From the NCBI GenBank assembly GCA_001599715.1, contig BCHU01000009.1, positions 930,001-994,000 of the forward strand: a DNA stretch of 64,000 nucleotides, written 5' to 3'. This document shows positions 1 through 12,893 of the stretch, piece after piece. The translations under genes and the position numbers were made by a program. Numbering within the stretch: position 1 is the stretch's first letter; each line of letters opens with the position of its first letter. The DNA is from Phaeotremella fagi (lineage: Eukaryota > Basidiomycota > Tremellomycetes > Tremellales > Phaeotremellaceae). The notes below the pieces were generated by a model. That model had not been told where the DNA came from, did no database searches, and was given only the letters and a program-made list of their open reading frames with translations.

Positions 1-20
1 CATCCATTAACTCATTTATA

Positions 21-1815
21 ATGCTTGAACCAAGACCAGAAGCCTTGGAGAAACTCAAACAAGAATACATCAATAGAAATCCGAAATCGAAAGAGGCACA
101 TGAGAAAGCAACCTCTGTGATCCCAGGTCTGTCCCCATTTCATATTTGTACTCTACGATAGCTGAAAGTTGATGATAGGAGGTGGAACGAGGTCTAGTAT
201 CTATGTGGAACCTTTCCCATTGTTCATTGTGTCCGGTCATGGGCAATATGTGATTGATATGGATGATCATGAATATCTTGATTTGTTAGTTTAATTCATT
301 TCTAGATGGATGTCATCAAGCTGAACGTTTTTGGTGGGCAGGGCTGGAGATTTCGTTAGTGGATTATATGGGAAGAATAATCCGATTATCAGGGAAGCTA
401 TCGTTGAAGCTTTAGATCATGGGATTCAAGTACGTTCCCCCTCCCCCTCCTTAAGTTGCTTAAACCAACCCTCGCAGCTCGGAATGCATTCAACGAAAGA
501 AGCTGAATTCGCCGCTCTCATCAAACAAAGATTTCCGTCAATGGATCAAATGAGATTCTCGAATTCGGGGACTGAAGCTAATATACAAGCTATATGTACT
601 TGTATGCATTATACCGATCGAAGTATGGTGGTAGTGTTTGAGAACGGTTATCATGGGGGCACTATTACTGGTATGTCAATTCGATACTGTACTATTTAAT
701 TCTGGTGCTGATAGGACTGTTTGACTTAGATTTGCATCCAAATAATGAACGACCTAATTCGAGGGGTTCGAATACTCTTAAAATACCTTTTGAGTATTTG
801 GTTTGTCCATATAACGATTTGGAAAATACCATCAAGATGGTGGATGAATATAAAGATCAAATAGCTTGTGCGATAGTTGAACCCATGTCAGTCTCGATTC
901 ATCCACTTCATTTAATCTCAGTTGACGATGGATTGTAGGCAAGGTGCTGGAGGTTGTGTACCAGGAACCAAAGAGTTTTTGACTGGTTTGAAGGAATTCA
1001 CGGAAAGGATTGGGGCTTTATTGATATTTGACGAGGTTCAGGTATGTCGTTTGAGGATTGTTGCTGAGACAGTTCAGACGGCTAGATTGGCTTATGGCGG
1101 GTTGCAAGGTGTTCATGGTGTAGGCTCTATTCTACTGTAGTGAAATCACCACTGACGACGTTGGATTAGATCAAACCAGATTTAACTGTTGTAGGCAAAT
1201 TCTTTGGGGGTGGTTTGGCGTGAGTCGATCGAACCACTTGGGTACTTCACTAACTGGATGGAAATAGATTCGGTTGTTTCGGTGGTTCAAAAGAAATCAT
1301 GGCTTTGTATGTCGAAAGAGAATTCACTTACTGACAGATAGACATGATTCCAGGAATCCAAACTGTATAAAACTAGGTGGAACATTTAACAACTCGATCG
1401 TAAGTCCACCGATTCTTTACTGCGAACCAAACTTATTCCGACCCAGATGACAATGTCAGCAGGAATAGCAGCCCTTAGTCAAGTAATGACCAAAGAAGCT
1501 TTAACCAAAGTCAACGACTTGGGTGACATCCTCCGATCAGAACTCAATGAATTATTCAAAACTACACAGGCACCATATGAAATGACTGGGTTGGGCTCGA
1601 TAAATGAAATTCATTGTTTACTGGATGGTACAACAAACAGTAAACGGGGATTACAATTGCTGTTTTTCGGTTTACTTTTCAAAGGCGTTTCGATGGCTCA
1701 GAGAGGATTGTGTGCTTTGACTTTGGTTGCTGAGTTGGAGGATGTTAGGTTTATTGTTAAGATGGTTAAAGAAGTTTTGGAGGATAGAGAGTTATATCTT
1801 GATTCGACGAGATGA
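21..1815 (+). CDS. Class-III PLP-dependent aminotransferase (glutamate-1-semialdehyde aminomutase-like)
   Basis: Multi-exon gene of about 430 aa; the start ATG is at 21, only 20 nt into the window, so a more upstream start cannot be excluded. Exons run roughly 21-126, 170-286, 343-430 and onward. They can be followed through at least eight short introns to the TGA at 1813-1815. The protein reads as a fold-type I aminotransferase: an SNSGTEANIQAIC cofactor loop near 570, FENGYHGGTIT, the DEVQTARLAYGGLQ block with the aspartate that binds the PLP pyridine nitrogen (near 1030-1090), then KPDLTVVGKFFGGGLAFG carrying the Schiff-base lysine (near 1175-1260). The GTFNN motif follows an intron near 1390. 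The closest family by motif is the GSA aminomutase-like subgroup. Fungi do not make tetrapyrroles by the C5 route, so the true substrate is unknown; related enzymes occur in fungal secondary metabolism. No neighbouring biosynthetic cluster is visible. Confidence 0.85.
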
Positions 1816-2204
1816 AATCCGCCTCACGTGGTGATGTTATGATTAATTACCCTTAAATTCTGATCTTAACTTACCGTAATCGCACCTGCACCGCCTTAAT
1901 GGTGATACGGTGAGGAAATCAGCTAAGCATTGTACAGTTACAGGTTACAGTAGATTGGTATAGCATATATAGGCAGCGGCAATTGTGGTATATCGCAGTC
2001 ATCCAACAGCTTCATTGACAAATTCATTGGCAACTCTGGAGGAAAGGAATTAAAGGAAAGGAAGGAAAGAAGGAAAGACTTGAACTCAAATTCAATTGAT
2101 CTGCAAGAGCGTCCTGTTCCGCTCTCCGCTCATCAACAAAAGGCCTACGGTAATCCCACCCACACACATATATCCCACATTCATATCTCTAATCTCTTAC
2201 TTCA
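1816..2204. other. Intergenic, promoter of the PH-domain gene
   Basis: 389 nt without a supported gene. It holds one CACGTG hexamer at 1825-1830, just after the aminotransferase stop, and a purine-rich stretch at about 2041-2075 (GGAAAGGAA-type repeats) that probably lies in the leader of the downstream gene. Confidence 0.6.
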
Positions 2205-5200
2205 ATGTTTCGATCCAAAAGAGATAGTCACATCTCACCGCTAACTCCACCAGCCATGGATCACAACACCAAAGAATTCCCAGGGATGAACGTTAATCGT
2301 GGTAACGTTCAATATCAAAATAATCCCAACATCAACGGTAACACCAATGGGAATGGATTCAGACCCAACGGAAACGGTGTACCACCTTCCAACACCTCTG
2401 CACCGATGTATAATTCTGGTGCTAGAATCGATAAAACTTCAAGTATCGATACGGTTGGTAGTACGAAAGGTGAGAAGAGAAGAAGTGGATTTTTTGGGTT
2501 GGGTAAAAAGAAAGAGGAGGTAAGTTTGATTCTTCTTTATTTATCATTATCTTTGTTTTTGTTGTGAAGAAGGATACGGTTGCACAGCATTAATCACTCC
2601 TATCTCTGAATGGTCCGTGTAGATGTTTTAATTGACTTGATTGCCTCCCTTTAGCCGTCACAATTACAAAATTCAATTTCACGAAATTCATTCTCAGGTA
2701 ATAGACAGGATCCTAGACAATCCCAATCCCAACCCTCAAATCAAAATCGAAACAATAGATCTTCTTTACCACCCCCACCACCTAAAAGTATGCAACCACC
2801 ACCCCCACCTCAGCCAACTCAACAACGTTCATTCCCCAGACCACCGAATGATCTTAACCCTCAACAACAAAATCAAAATCCGTATCCTACGAGTCAGAGT
2901 ATGAGTTTCGCTAGTCGACAAGGATCTTCCATGCCAGAGACTCAACCTTATAGAGGTCAACCTAATGGTGTTAACCCCAATCAACCTCAAAATCAAGGTA
3001 TAGGTCAAGGTAGACCAAGTGATCAGAATCAAACTCAATATCCTAGATCAAATTCTATGCCACTGAACCAACCTGGTCAACCGCAATCCTCTAATTCACC
3101 TGGTTCGGGATACAGAAATTCCATTGATTCAGGTGGTGCAACACCACCAACTCGTCAAGCTGAACCACAGTCTAGTCCGTTGATCGGTCAATCGGGTGAT
3201 GGTGATCGACGTTGGATAGATCAATTCAACCCTGTCGTTGAACTCATAGCTTCACAAGCTTCAAAAACTTATGTCGCCAGTCCTCCTGAACTTGAGATGA
3301 TTTTGGCTAGAACTAGTGCAGGTGGTCAACCAAAGTAAGTGATGACTTATGATTTCGTACTGACATATTAAAGACAAGGTCAACCTGGTAGTGTTAACAA
3401 TGATTGGGATGCTGTTTGGTTGCAGTTGTCTGGTATTTCTCTATGTAGGTAAAGTGTGTGACGTAAACTGATCTCCAGCAATGTGGTCAATGAAGGAAAC
3501 TCGAGTTGCTGCTGCGAAAGGAGAAAAAGTTCCACCAACTTATTTCAATATCACTGATTCATCACTGGAATTACTTTCACCCTTACCCCCACCACCTCAT
3601 CGACCTGATTCCCATCCTCACAGATTCGTTTTCTCGCTCAACACAGCTGGATCAAATCGATTATTATTCTCAAGTCCTAATGAAAGGACTTTAGCTCTTT
3701 GGACGAGTGGTTTACGATTAGCTGCATGGGAACGTGCAAGACTTGAAGAAATTTATACAGGTCATCTAATCAAGTCTACAGGTAGAGAACCTCCAACTCC
3801 ACTTTCAAAAGGTAGAATGGAAGGTTGGGTCAGAGTTAGAGTCATGGGTGGAACTGAATGGAAAAAACTTTGGTTGGTTTTGAGTACACCTGAAAAAGAT
3901 GATACTGGATCTACGACTGCTAAAGATGATGAGAAGAAATCTAGAAGAAGAAGTATTTTCGGTATTGGTGGTGGTGAAAAACAGAAACAAGATGTTGTCA
4001 TTCAAGAACCTAACACTGGAATCTGTATGGCTAGCTTTTACGCTGAACCTAGAACTATCAAGAATAAGACTCAAGTGGCTCAATTGTCGATTACGGAAAT
4101 CTCTCAAGCGTAAGTACAAATTCAGAGCTTGACTGATATTCAGTTACGCCGTCTTCCCTGAACGAATCGATGTCATCACTCAATCTAATCTAATGAAGGT
4201 AGTCGGTAGGATTGGTGGTGAATTAGTCACTGTCGACGGTAGACTTAGAGAATCTGGTTGGGCTTTGATCATGCCTGAACCACCGGGGGAGGCATCCGGA
4301 CCTACTGCAGTCGCAGTACCACCTACCAGTCCTTTATCAAACATGATGAGATGGGTCACTGGGTTTCATGATGTTTTCGCCTTATACGGCAGACCAGAAA
4401 GATACAGCTGGGACACGTCTAATCAGAAAAGTTTATGGTTCGCCTATCCTCAAGGTGTCGATCGAGGGGTGAGTCGTCACACTGAAATCCTTACTGATAG
4501 CCAGCGTTTATTCCTTGATGTCGACGACGCACTTATGGGAGAGTTTAGAGGTCAAAATCTAGCTCGTATCCGAATGCAATATACGACTCTTACTGCTCAA
4601 AAACGTCAACAGATTCTTCACGCCGGTTATCGCGATGAGAAAGCACCTGTCGAAGAAGATGTTCAAAGACCCGATGGAAATTACCGGTTACCACCTCTTT
4701 CGTTTGGTGAACCCTCACCTCAACCTACAGGTAACAGCGCTCCACGATCGTTAACGCCTATTACTGAACGCACAGATATCGCTAGTAGAGAAAACAGTAC
4801 TCGAACACAGAGTTCAGGTGATCGAAGAGCTAGTAACGCCAGTTCTAAACAGGGTAGTGGAGCTTCAAATAGACATCCTAGTACGGCTACTGAAGGGGAT
4901 CGATTGGAACCTATTGCAGATTCAGAAACTTTCGGTCATATAACTGAAGAACCTGGTACGACCGATGATGATCGTACACCACAACCTACACCTGATATCG
5001 AAGACGCTAATGAGAAATCTACTGTTTGGTCTCAAGAAACTGGTGTAACTCCTTCGAGAAGTACACAACTTTCACCAATCAGTGCTAGACCTCTGAGTGC
5101 TAGTGCACTTAATCTTTTGCCAACGATCACTCAATCTACAGCCTCACCTGCCTCGGAAAGGACTTTACCTGAACTACCGCCATCCATCCCTCTTGGTTTC

Positions 5201-7369
5201 CCAGCGGTGTCAGATACACGTACCGAAGTACTTTCACCGACGCCGAAAAGAGTTTCTTCAGGTTCTTTTGATAAATCTCAAACCTCGGTTCTTAAAGATG
5301 GTGCTCTTCACGAAGAACCAGCTGCAATGTATTTACAAACCATGGTTGAAGATTCTGCTCAAGATGATCACGCCGGTCCTTCATCTTCGACTGAAAAATT
5401 ACGTCCTACTGTGGTAACGAATTTTGAATCCAAGGCTACTGGTACTGGTACGGGAGGGAACGAAAGTCTTGGTAGAAAACCTTCAGGTGCTAGAGCACCG
5501 CCACCTAGGAAATCTTTGGGTTCGACTTCAAGAAATTTAGATACTATTGGTGACGTTGAACCACATCATAGACGTGTCTCTACTGGGACCGATTTTGGTG
5601 ATGATGCTAGAATGTTTGTCAATTATGGTGAAGAAGAATCTAGTCCTCCTCAAAGTAAGATAATCGAATCGATCCCTTCGAAACCATTACCATCGTCTTC
5701 AACAAACACAACTTCGGAAGCTACGAAATCTTTACCTACAGGAGGTGAATTCTCTTCATCGTTCGCACTTTCCAAAGCTGCCATGGAAAGACGTGCAAAA
5801 GCGGAGGAAGAAGCTGAAAACGATAAAGCTGCGATGAGTCTACCTGGGGCCGGTAAGCGGACTGGAAATGGAAATGGAAACGGGAAAGGTAAAGCTGCAT
5901 GGAGTGGAAGTGAGAGTGAAGATGAAGAGGAATCGCCTGTTCTTGAGAGATCTAGAGAGTTACCGGTCGCTCCTGCTGTATTACAACGAGAACCATCACC
6001 TCAAGTTCATCGATCTACAAGTAGAGCTTTACCTCCTGTACCTCAACCTGAATATCGATCTTCACTTCCTGCTCCACCAGTTGCCTCAAGGGATCGATCC
6101 CAATCACGCAGTCCGGCTCAAAATCAACTTCGACAATTACCGCAACAGCCTCCACTGCAGCAACAACCACAGCAGCAACAAGTTGTCCAACCCAATCGTC
6201 AAAGCGTTTGGAACGCTAATTTCGATAACGAACATGGATTAGATTCGACTGCTAATCGTTCGAGTAAATTCGTCGAGTTGGATCAACCAAGTCAATTAAC
6301 CACTGCGTTCGCTCCTCACGGCTTGCTCCAAGCGGGAATCCAGGATAAGGAAGATAGATCTGCGAAGAAACAGGAAGAACTAGCTAAAGAAACTGGTAGT
6401 TCTTTACTCAACTTACCTTCTAAACCTCCACCACCGGCTACCGGGTTGTTGGGTGCTGTAGCGGCTCATGAACGTGATAGACAAGGTGCTGGTGGTATCG
6501 GAGCTACTTTGACTGATAGGGATCGAGAGCGTCGACTTGCCGAGGAGAGACAGAGGAAGATTGATGAATTGCAGAGAGAACAGATGGAACATATGGCTCA
6601 ATTTGGGGGTGGGGAGTATCCTCAGAACCAGAACCCTTATAATCGGATGTCGATGGGACCTGGTGGTCAACAGATGGGAATGCCAATGGGTTACGGTGTA
6701 AGTTGTGTTGGTCCTCTTTTGGGTGTATCTGTACTGATGAAAGGATAGAATTGGGGTGGTCAAATGAATCCATGGCAACAACAACAGGCAATGATGGCTG
6801 CTCAAATGGCATATCATCAAGCGATGATGATGTCTCAACACGGTTCACAAGCTGGTGATCACGATCGACCAGTCTCGCCTTCTGGAAGTATGAATCTTGG
6901 TCAAGGAGTAGCAGGTCCTGGACAAGGACCAGGTCCTGGTCCAAGTATCTCACCTCAACCTATCAATCCAAACCTAACCGGTGGATCAGGATATCAAGCA
7001 ACCCCTCAAAACCCCTATCAAATGATGGGAATGCCAATGATGGGCATGGGCATGGCCATGGGTCCCGGGACCATGCCGATGGGTATGAATCCCATGGCTG
7101 GTATGGGTATCAACAATCCTTACGGATATCCAATGATGAACTGGGGTAACCCTTATGGATTCAATGGACATAGTCCAATGGGTACACCTGGTGTTGGTGT
7201 TCCACCTATGGGCTCACCTATGGGTTTCGGTGAATGGAGAAATCCAAGTCCGGCTTCTGCTTCTCTTTCGGCTTCTGGTGAACATTCTAGGAGTAGAGTA
7301 CAGAGTTTGGTTGAAGATGAGGAGGGGAGATTGAAATCTCAGAGTCAGAGTCAGACTCATGCTTCGTAG
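2205..7369 (+). CDS. Skg3/Caf120-family PH-domain protein
   Basis: I rebuilt seven exons: 2205-2519, 2655-3334, 3374-3444, 3479-4109, 4144-4468, 4505-6697 and 6749-7369. They sum to 4836 nt, or 1611 aa plus stop. The first about 330 aa are Gln/Pro/Asn-rich and disordered. A pleckstrin-homology-like region follows (DAVWLQLSGISLSMWSMKE, then FSSPNERTLALWTSGLRLA). A second region contains WVRVRVMGGTEWKKLWLVL, and the YAVFPERIDVITQSNLMKV segment is typical of the yeast Skg3/Caf120 pair. The C-terminal half is low complexity: SR-rich, polyGln near 6130-6185, and Met/Gly-rich repeats (MGMPMMGMGMAMG) at 7020-7230. Caf120 is a component associated with the Ccr4-Not complex and Skg3 acts in cell-wall and polarity functions; which role applies here is inference. 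The 36-nt intron 4469-4504 is in frame and has no stop, so it could also be read through. Confidence 0.8.
4469..4504 (+). other. Putative 36-nt in-frame intron in the PH-domain gene
   Basis: The segment starts GTGAGT, ends CCAG and contains a TTACTGATAG branch-like site. It is 36 nt long and stop-free, so splicing or retention changes the protein by only 12 residues. Removal gives the smoother protein GVDRGRLFLDVDDAL. Other introns of 34-39 nt in this window support splicing. Confidence 0.6.
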
Positions 7370-8167
7370 GGGTTGGTGTTGTAATCTTGTTTCTATACTT
7401 TTTGATGGACAATTTTCGAATCTTTCTTTTTCCCAGTAGTTTTTTTTTTGTTGATACATGTAATACACTTACTCCGAATCGTGCTTTACTTTGTTTTATA
7501 TTTCCTTGACTTTCTGAATTTGACGTTGAAAATAGATATATAACATACAGTAACGAATCCCAAACAATCTCCATCTTAACTTCAAAATCTCAGGAGAAAA
7601 TGCAAACGTTTTATCAAACGAAGGATTTTTCTTATAGCTACATCAAATCAACTTGCTCGTGCGTGAAAATGATCAATATGATACATGAAGGAATAAATTC
7701 TATTTAATTGAGAAAGGTGTTTTTTAATTGACATATATTCCCTAAACGAAAACAGAAAAAAAATGACTTGACCTTGATTACTAACAAATGTTTTTTTTTG
7801 GACTCGTACATCTCACCAGGAGGAGGAGTTGGGTGGGTTTCTGGTTTTGGTTTTGGTGGTATCGTTACGAATCGAATATAAGTCCCAATATGGAGATAGA
7901 AATTTGTAAAAGTCGATGTTGACAATAATCGGAAAGAGTCAAATGAATCTCCTCCTCGATAAAAAGTAAGGAATTGAAAGGTGAATGATTTCTGAACATA
8001 TTTGATTGGTGTTTTTTGTTTACATAATTTTGTTGAATTATAAAGCCTTGTCTGTCGTGGTGATACATAAAATAAGTTGATTGATTTGATCCTGAAATCT
8101 AGATCATGAAAATTTCATTAAGAACTGGTTTCTTTCCCCCTCTTTAGTCTCAAACGAAAGCTCGACC
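7370..8167. other. AT-rich convergent 3' intergenic region
   Basis: About 800 nt between the stop codons of two convergent genes (PH-domain gene and PBS2). It is AT-rich with homopolymer T runs (7440-7450, 7790-7800) and no splice-consistent reading frame. It probably holds both 3' UTRs. Confidence 0.6.
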
Positions 8168-10337
8168 TTAAGCTTCAATCTCTTGTAATGGGATAACACC
8201 TCTTGCGGCTCTTCTTTCCAATGCCTGATTTACCCAGGCTGGCATATCGACTTGAGCGTCTTTATCAGCTAGAAGGAATGGATGTTGGAGGAGTTGGGCG
8301 TATGTTGGTCTCCCGTTTGGATCTTTGATTAAACTGGGTTCGAGTGGAGTTAGTAAGAGTTGACTGGTTAAAGTCTGGGAATGACTCACCATTTAGCAAC
8401 GAAATCTTGGGCATCTGAACTATATCCAGGTGGAAGTGTTGGTGCAGGTCCATTAACGATTGCCGTGAGTTGAGCAAAAACGTTGGCAAATGTCTCTGGT
8501 GGATAGGGATAACAACCTTTGGCTAATTCAATTATCGATAATCCAACTGACCAAACGTCGGATGAAACTGTATAAGTGGATAACTGATTTTGAGATTCTC
8601 CTTTTATTCTTTCGGGCTGGGATTGGTATACAGTAAGTGAACTGCGTTGATTACTAGAGAGACTACTCACCGCCATGTACGATTGACAACCTATATTGGT
8701 TTTTGCTAATGATTTCTCTAATTGACCTGATACTCCGAAATCACATAATTTAACTTCTCCTTTTTTGTTAATCAACACATTGGTAGGTTTCACGTCTGAG
8801 CGGGGTGTCAATAAAGAACATCCAACAATCGATAACACTTACCCCGATGCATGATCTGTAATTCGTCCTTCAAAAAACTTAAACCCTTTATGATAGCCAC
8901 CGTTATCCTCCTCAAAACGTCTTCGGGGACTTTCAATTCAACGTTCCCGTCGACCAATCCATTCGCTTCCACACCTTCTTTAACGGTTCCGTTGGTCGTT
9001 AGATCCTTGGCTGATATTGGTGCACCACCACCTGTTAATGTATCTAACGATCCAGCATCCATGTATTCCATACAATAGTATACACACGATTCTATCGTGA
9101 AAGCACCGTAGAATTCGACAATTTCAGGCGCAGCAGCGGCTCGATGTAGAATATCCAACTCCATAATGATACCGTTCAACTTTGAATCATCTAGTTCAAG
9201 TCGAATTTCCTTGGGATCTGTTAGACGATTGAATCTCAATTATTTGTTGTGACTCACTTTCATTGCCATCATTACACCTGTTGGCCGGTGGAAAACTTTT
9301 TGAACAGTACCGTAATTCCCTTTACCTAATTCACCTTGAACTTCCATCTCGTCCATGTTAATCTTGAACGATTGACCGTTAGTGAAATCAACTCCGTTAG
9401 CATGAAGAACAGCCTTTGAGGAGAATTTCAAGGATCCAGATGGGTCCCTAAAGAATGTCAATTTTATTCCCAAAAAAATGCAGCCGATACCCACATGATA
9501 GTCTTGAAATCTGTAAATTTATTCCCCTCCTCTTCCTTCTTAACACCACCCATCCCACTAAGAGTCATACCACCAGGTGGACCTCTTCTACCCATTAAAC
9601 CACCTGTTCTACCTGCCATTCCACCAGGTGCTGAAGCCCCCATACCCATGGTACCTAGATTAGGTCTACCTGTGCCACCTCTACGAGCTGCTAAACCTAA
9701 AGGACCAGACGCAGGACCAGGTATAGGTTGACCAGTTGACGGGGAAGCGAAAGCTGCTGATCGTAGTAAAGCTGACATGGACGTTGCTGATGGGTTAGCA
9801 CCGTTAACTGGTCCACCGTTAGGTGATGAACCTGAACTTCTTGATGCGGCAATCTTTTGTATTCAAAATCAGCGGTGATTCAGTACGAGCTGGTAAAACT
9901 TGACATACCTTATCCATTTTAGCTTGTAAACTTGGTGGTAATCTTGATTGTAATTGTGCACCACCGGTCATACCACCTGGACCTCGCATACCCATTGGCA
10001 TTGGCATTCCACCTCTAGCCATACTTGGGGGACCAGGTCTACTGGCCATAACTGGAGGTCTGGAAGTAGGGACAGCGGGTGAAGTTGATATCGTTTGAGG
10101 TACTGGTCGTTGATTAGGTAAACCGTTAGCTTTCATTGCGGACGACGGTGGTGGAACGTTTGTGGTTGGTGCGGAAGGTGATGGTTTCGATTCGGTCGTT
10201 GAATCGGATATAGGTTCTAAAGGTTTCTCGAGAGATTCATCACCATCTTGAGAGGATGTTTTGGGAGAACTCGATTCTCCTTCAGGAATGGGTGGTGACG
10301 ATATAGTCAGTTTGGATAACGACGGTGGAGATGACAT
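8168..10337 (-). CDS. PBS2: MAP kinase kinase Pbs2 (HOG pathway)
   Basis: Seven exons on the minus strand (10337-9909, 9853-9495, 9447-9258, 9209-8843, 8795-8671, 8616-8390, 8333-8168) total 1863 nt, giving 620 aa. The N-terminal about 280 aa are Pro/Gly/Ser-rich with Met-Gly-Pro repeats. The kinase domain follows: glycine loop GELGKGNYGTVQKV, catalytic lysine in MMAMK (its exon ends there), catalytic loop HRDVKPTNVL split by an intron inside the Asp codon, and DFGVSG. The activation segment SLAKTNIGCQSYMAPERI carries the Ser/Thr pair phosphorylated by upstream MAPKKKs. The segment KTNIGCQSYMAPERI is characteristic of Pbs2 rather than of Ste7 or Mkk1. In fungi Pbs2 activates Hog1 in osmotic and oxidative stress. 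The gene is complete and has no missing key residue. Confidence 0.95.
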
Positions 10338-10941
10338 TGTGGAGTCGAGGTTTGGATGTTCCGATCAATCAAGGGTTGCTCGCAGTGATTGGGTCGAAAG
10401 CTGTGATAACTTATGGGTTGTTGGAATGTTGACTTAATTATAGATTTTTTCGTTACTGCGCCTTATGTTGGAGATGGATGAGTGGTCGATTAATTGAGAA
10501 TGTCAATTACAATGACGGTTCGGGGCCCGATTGCGATGAGTGAATTCTGGGATTGGTCAGAGTCGGGGGTGTGTGATGATCAAGGTTGTGTTGGAGTCAT
10601 GGGTGGGTGGGTGAATGGAGAGTATATCAGTCTGTGTATGGATAGATATGATAGATATAGATAGAGAGATACGGGGGATGGTAGAAGTAGAAGTAGAATG
10701 TATGGGATGGATGATTAACCACCAGTGAAGTGAAGGTGTAGTGACGTAGATTTAGCGCCAAACCCGTTCATTAAAGTTAACGCCACATTAAAATAATACC
10801 GGTTCCCTTTAATTTGTATAGTAATTTAGCATTCTATAACGCCGAAAGGTGAAGGTGGAGGGTGGTGTGTGGTTCATTAGACATTAATTGACGATGGACA
10901 ACAGACAACAGACAACACCTCCCCTACTCAACACCACCACA
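10338..10941. other. Divergent promoter region PBS2 / CIA30
   Basis: About 600 nt separating two divergent starts. It contains GATA-rich repeats (GATAGATATAGATAGAGAGATA near 10640-10670) and no gene that can be supported. An ATG at 10894 is in frame with the CIA30 start and could extend that protein by 16 residues. Confidence 0.55.
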
Positions 10942-12070
10942 ATGGCTTCACCACTCAAAGAATACTTCGGTAGATCTCTAGGTCTACTCAAACGTAACAC
11001 GTCAAAAGGTAAGTCAGAAGGTCGAACAAATACAACACTATCCTAACATCTACATCAGTCATGAGAATGGAAGTCGACCCTCGTACACCTCCACTTCCAA
11101 TCTTCAACTTCACCTCCAATCCCTCCACCCCCTTAAACTCCCTAGCCACAGGATCAGACATAGATATAGGCGGTCTTTCAACTTGTTCCCTAACACCCAT
11201 CCCATCAACCTCATCACCAACTCATCTCTCCTTCCACGGTAATCTATCACTCAAAGTTCCTTCAACGTATAGTGGAAGGATTCGGACTGGTTACGCAGCG
11301 TTTCGAACCAAGACTCGACCAACGCTTTTCGGGGAGGAGACTTGGGATCTGGGGTTGTATTCACATTTGAAGATTGTGGTTGGATATCGAGGTTGGGAGG
11401 GGTGGAGGAATAGATGGGTGGTTAATCTACAAACTGATGGTCCGGTTAGGTAAATCAATCCTCAATAATATATCTAGCAGTGACTAAGAAACTTTTTAGA
11501 TCTGATCTATTCCAACATCGTCTCCCTTTGCCTCCTTCTTCCGAATCCACAAATTCCAGAATCCCTTTGGACCCATCAACAGGAACGACAATGAAATTCA
11601 CAACGATCCATCTCCCCCTCTCCCAATTCGTACTAACGAATTCAGGTCAAACTTCCGCGACACAAATTCCAATGATGAGATCACGAGTTCGAACTATAGG
11701 GTTTGGACTGTTAGGTGGTGGAAGGGGTGATGATGAGTTACCTACTGAATCGCAGGCTACTGGTAACGAAGAGGAATGGGCGAAGGAAAGGATGATTGCT
11801 GGTGGTTGGGGGAGACCGGGGGCTGATGAGGAGATCGACAGGGAATTGGAGGATTTACTTAATTCTGATGGAAGGGGTTCGAGACCGATAAATACCAATA
11901 GGGTTAGCAGTGGGAAATATCATTCTGTGGATTCGGTTTCTTCGTCTCAAATTAAGGATACGGATTTGGTGTCTGAAGGTTCGGAAGGGTATTATGAACT
12001 TTGTTTGAAATCGGTGGAAGCTGTTAAATGGGATCCTGAAGATCCTGAAGAAGGGGAGGGGGAGTCTTAG
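10942..12070 (+). CDS. Complex I intermediate-associated protein 30 (CIA30/NDUFAF1 family)
   Basis: Three exons (10942-11008, 11059-11449, 11500-12070) total 1029 nt, giving 342 aa. The family signature is clear: the GYAAFRTK strand, LFGEETWDLGLYSHLKIVV, then VNLQTDGPVRSDLFQHRLP split by the second intron, and LPLSQFVLTNSG. CIA30 proteins are mitochondrial chaperones that help assemble the membrane arm of NADH:ubiquinone oxidoreductase. The Arg/Lys-rich N-terminus (GRSLGLLKRNTSK) fits a mitochondrial address. An acidic insert near 11740-11990 lies inside the C-terminal part. I chose the ATG at 10942 for its good context (CACAATGGC); the in-frame upstream ATG at 10894 is the alternative. Presence of this gene implies a rotenone-sensitive complex I, as expected for a basidiomycete yeast. 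Confidence 0.85.
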
Positions 12071-12235
12071 ACGACGGGGAGTGGGTTCTAAGGGAAGAAC
12101 GTGAAAGGTGACTCTCTGTGATAGGATTTTTTATTGGGTATAATCATCGTAGCATGGCATAATATTATCAACAGAAATAGATATAATCAATCCATTGAAT
12201 CTGAATCTGAGCTTCTTTCGTCCCTTTCAATTTAC

Positions 12236-12776
12236 TTATAATGTTTGAGGTGATATCTGGGATGGTCAGATTAGTGTGAGCAGATAAATTGAAAAGAGAA
12301 CGCCGGCTTGAGAGTGGACGATAATTCATGACGATACTCACTAAGATAACACCGTCACCTCTAACAAACAACATTTCAACATTACGTCTTTCGACCTATA
12401 CCACATAACGTTAGTATCAATCAGAAACTTCCTATATAAAGATGATAGAACATACCCTAGGAGGAGATGGTTGACCTTCATCAGAGACATCAACGATATG
12501 TATAGACTCCTCAACCTGACTAAGAACGAGGTTCATATGAGCGTCATAAGCCTAAACCAAAAAATCCACATCAGTTTATCCCCACAATCTGTAACCCATA
12601 ACCCACATGTAAAACACCAGATATCGTTCTATCCCCTCGAAGCTTAATGAATACTTTTCTGATTCTCGTCAGTAAACCGAAGTAGAATAGGAAACAGCAA
12701 AATAGACTCACTCTCCTAATGCTAGTTTTACCAAGTCTAGGGGTTCAGTTATAGATGAATTGACTGCTTCTTCCAT
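12236..12776 (-). CDS. LSM3: U6 snRNA-associated Sm-like protein LSm3
   Basis: A small gene of about 100 aa hidden in five short exons. The start is the CAT complement at 12774-12776 and the TAA complement is at 12236-12238. The protein begins MEEAVNSSITEPLDLVKLAL. It continues with Sm motif 1 (VFIKLRGDRTISGVLHAYDAHMNL), the loop QVEESIHIVDVSDEG, and Sm motif 2 (RNVEMLFVRGDGVILISP). The ML-FVRGDGV block identifies LSm3 rather than SmD2. LSm3 is part of the Lsm1-7 ring (cytoplasmic mRNA decapping) and the Lsm2-8 ring (U6 snRNP). If the last intron is not spliced, the frame runs on to 12168 and adds a nonsense tail; splicing gives the family's normal C-terminus. It is divergent from ERG27 with only 243 nt between the starts. 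Confidence 0.9.
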
Positions 12777-12887
12777 TTTGTTTTATCGGTTTTTGGTAGT
12801 TAGTTTGAGATGTAAGTTGTATCGAAGAATTAGCGAAAGAGGGATTGGGTTTAAATGTCAGGCTCATCAGTTGGGGTGTTAGGCTGC

Positions 12888-12893
12888 CACGTG
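12888..12893. promoter_or_regulatory. CACGTG element in LSM3/ERG27 divergent promoter
   Basis: A single CACGTG lies near the middle of the 243-nt divergent spacer, 112 nt upstream of the LSM3 start and 127 nt upstream of the ERG27 start. CACGTG is the core site of bHLH factors such as fungal Cbf1; assignment to a factor is inference. Confidence 0.5.
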
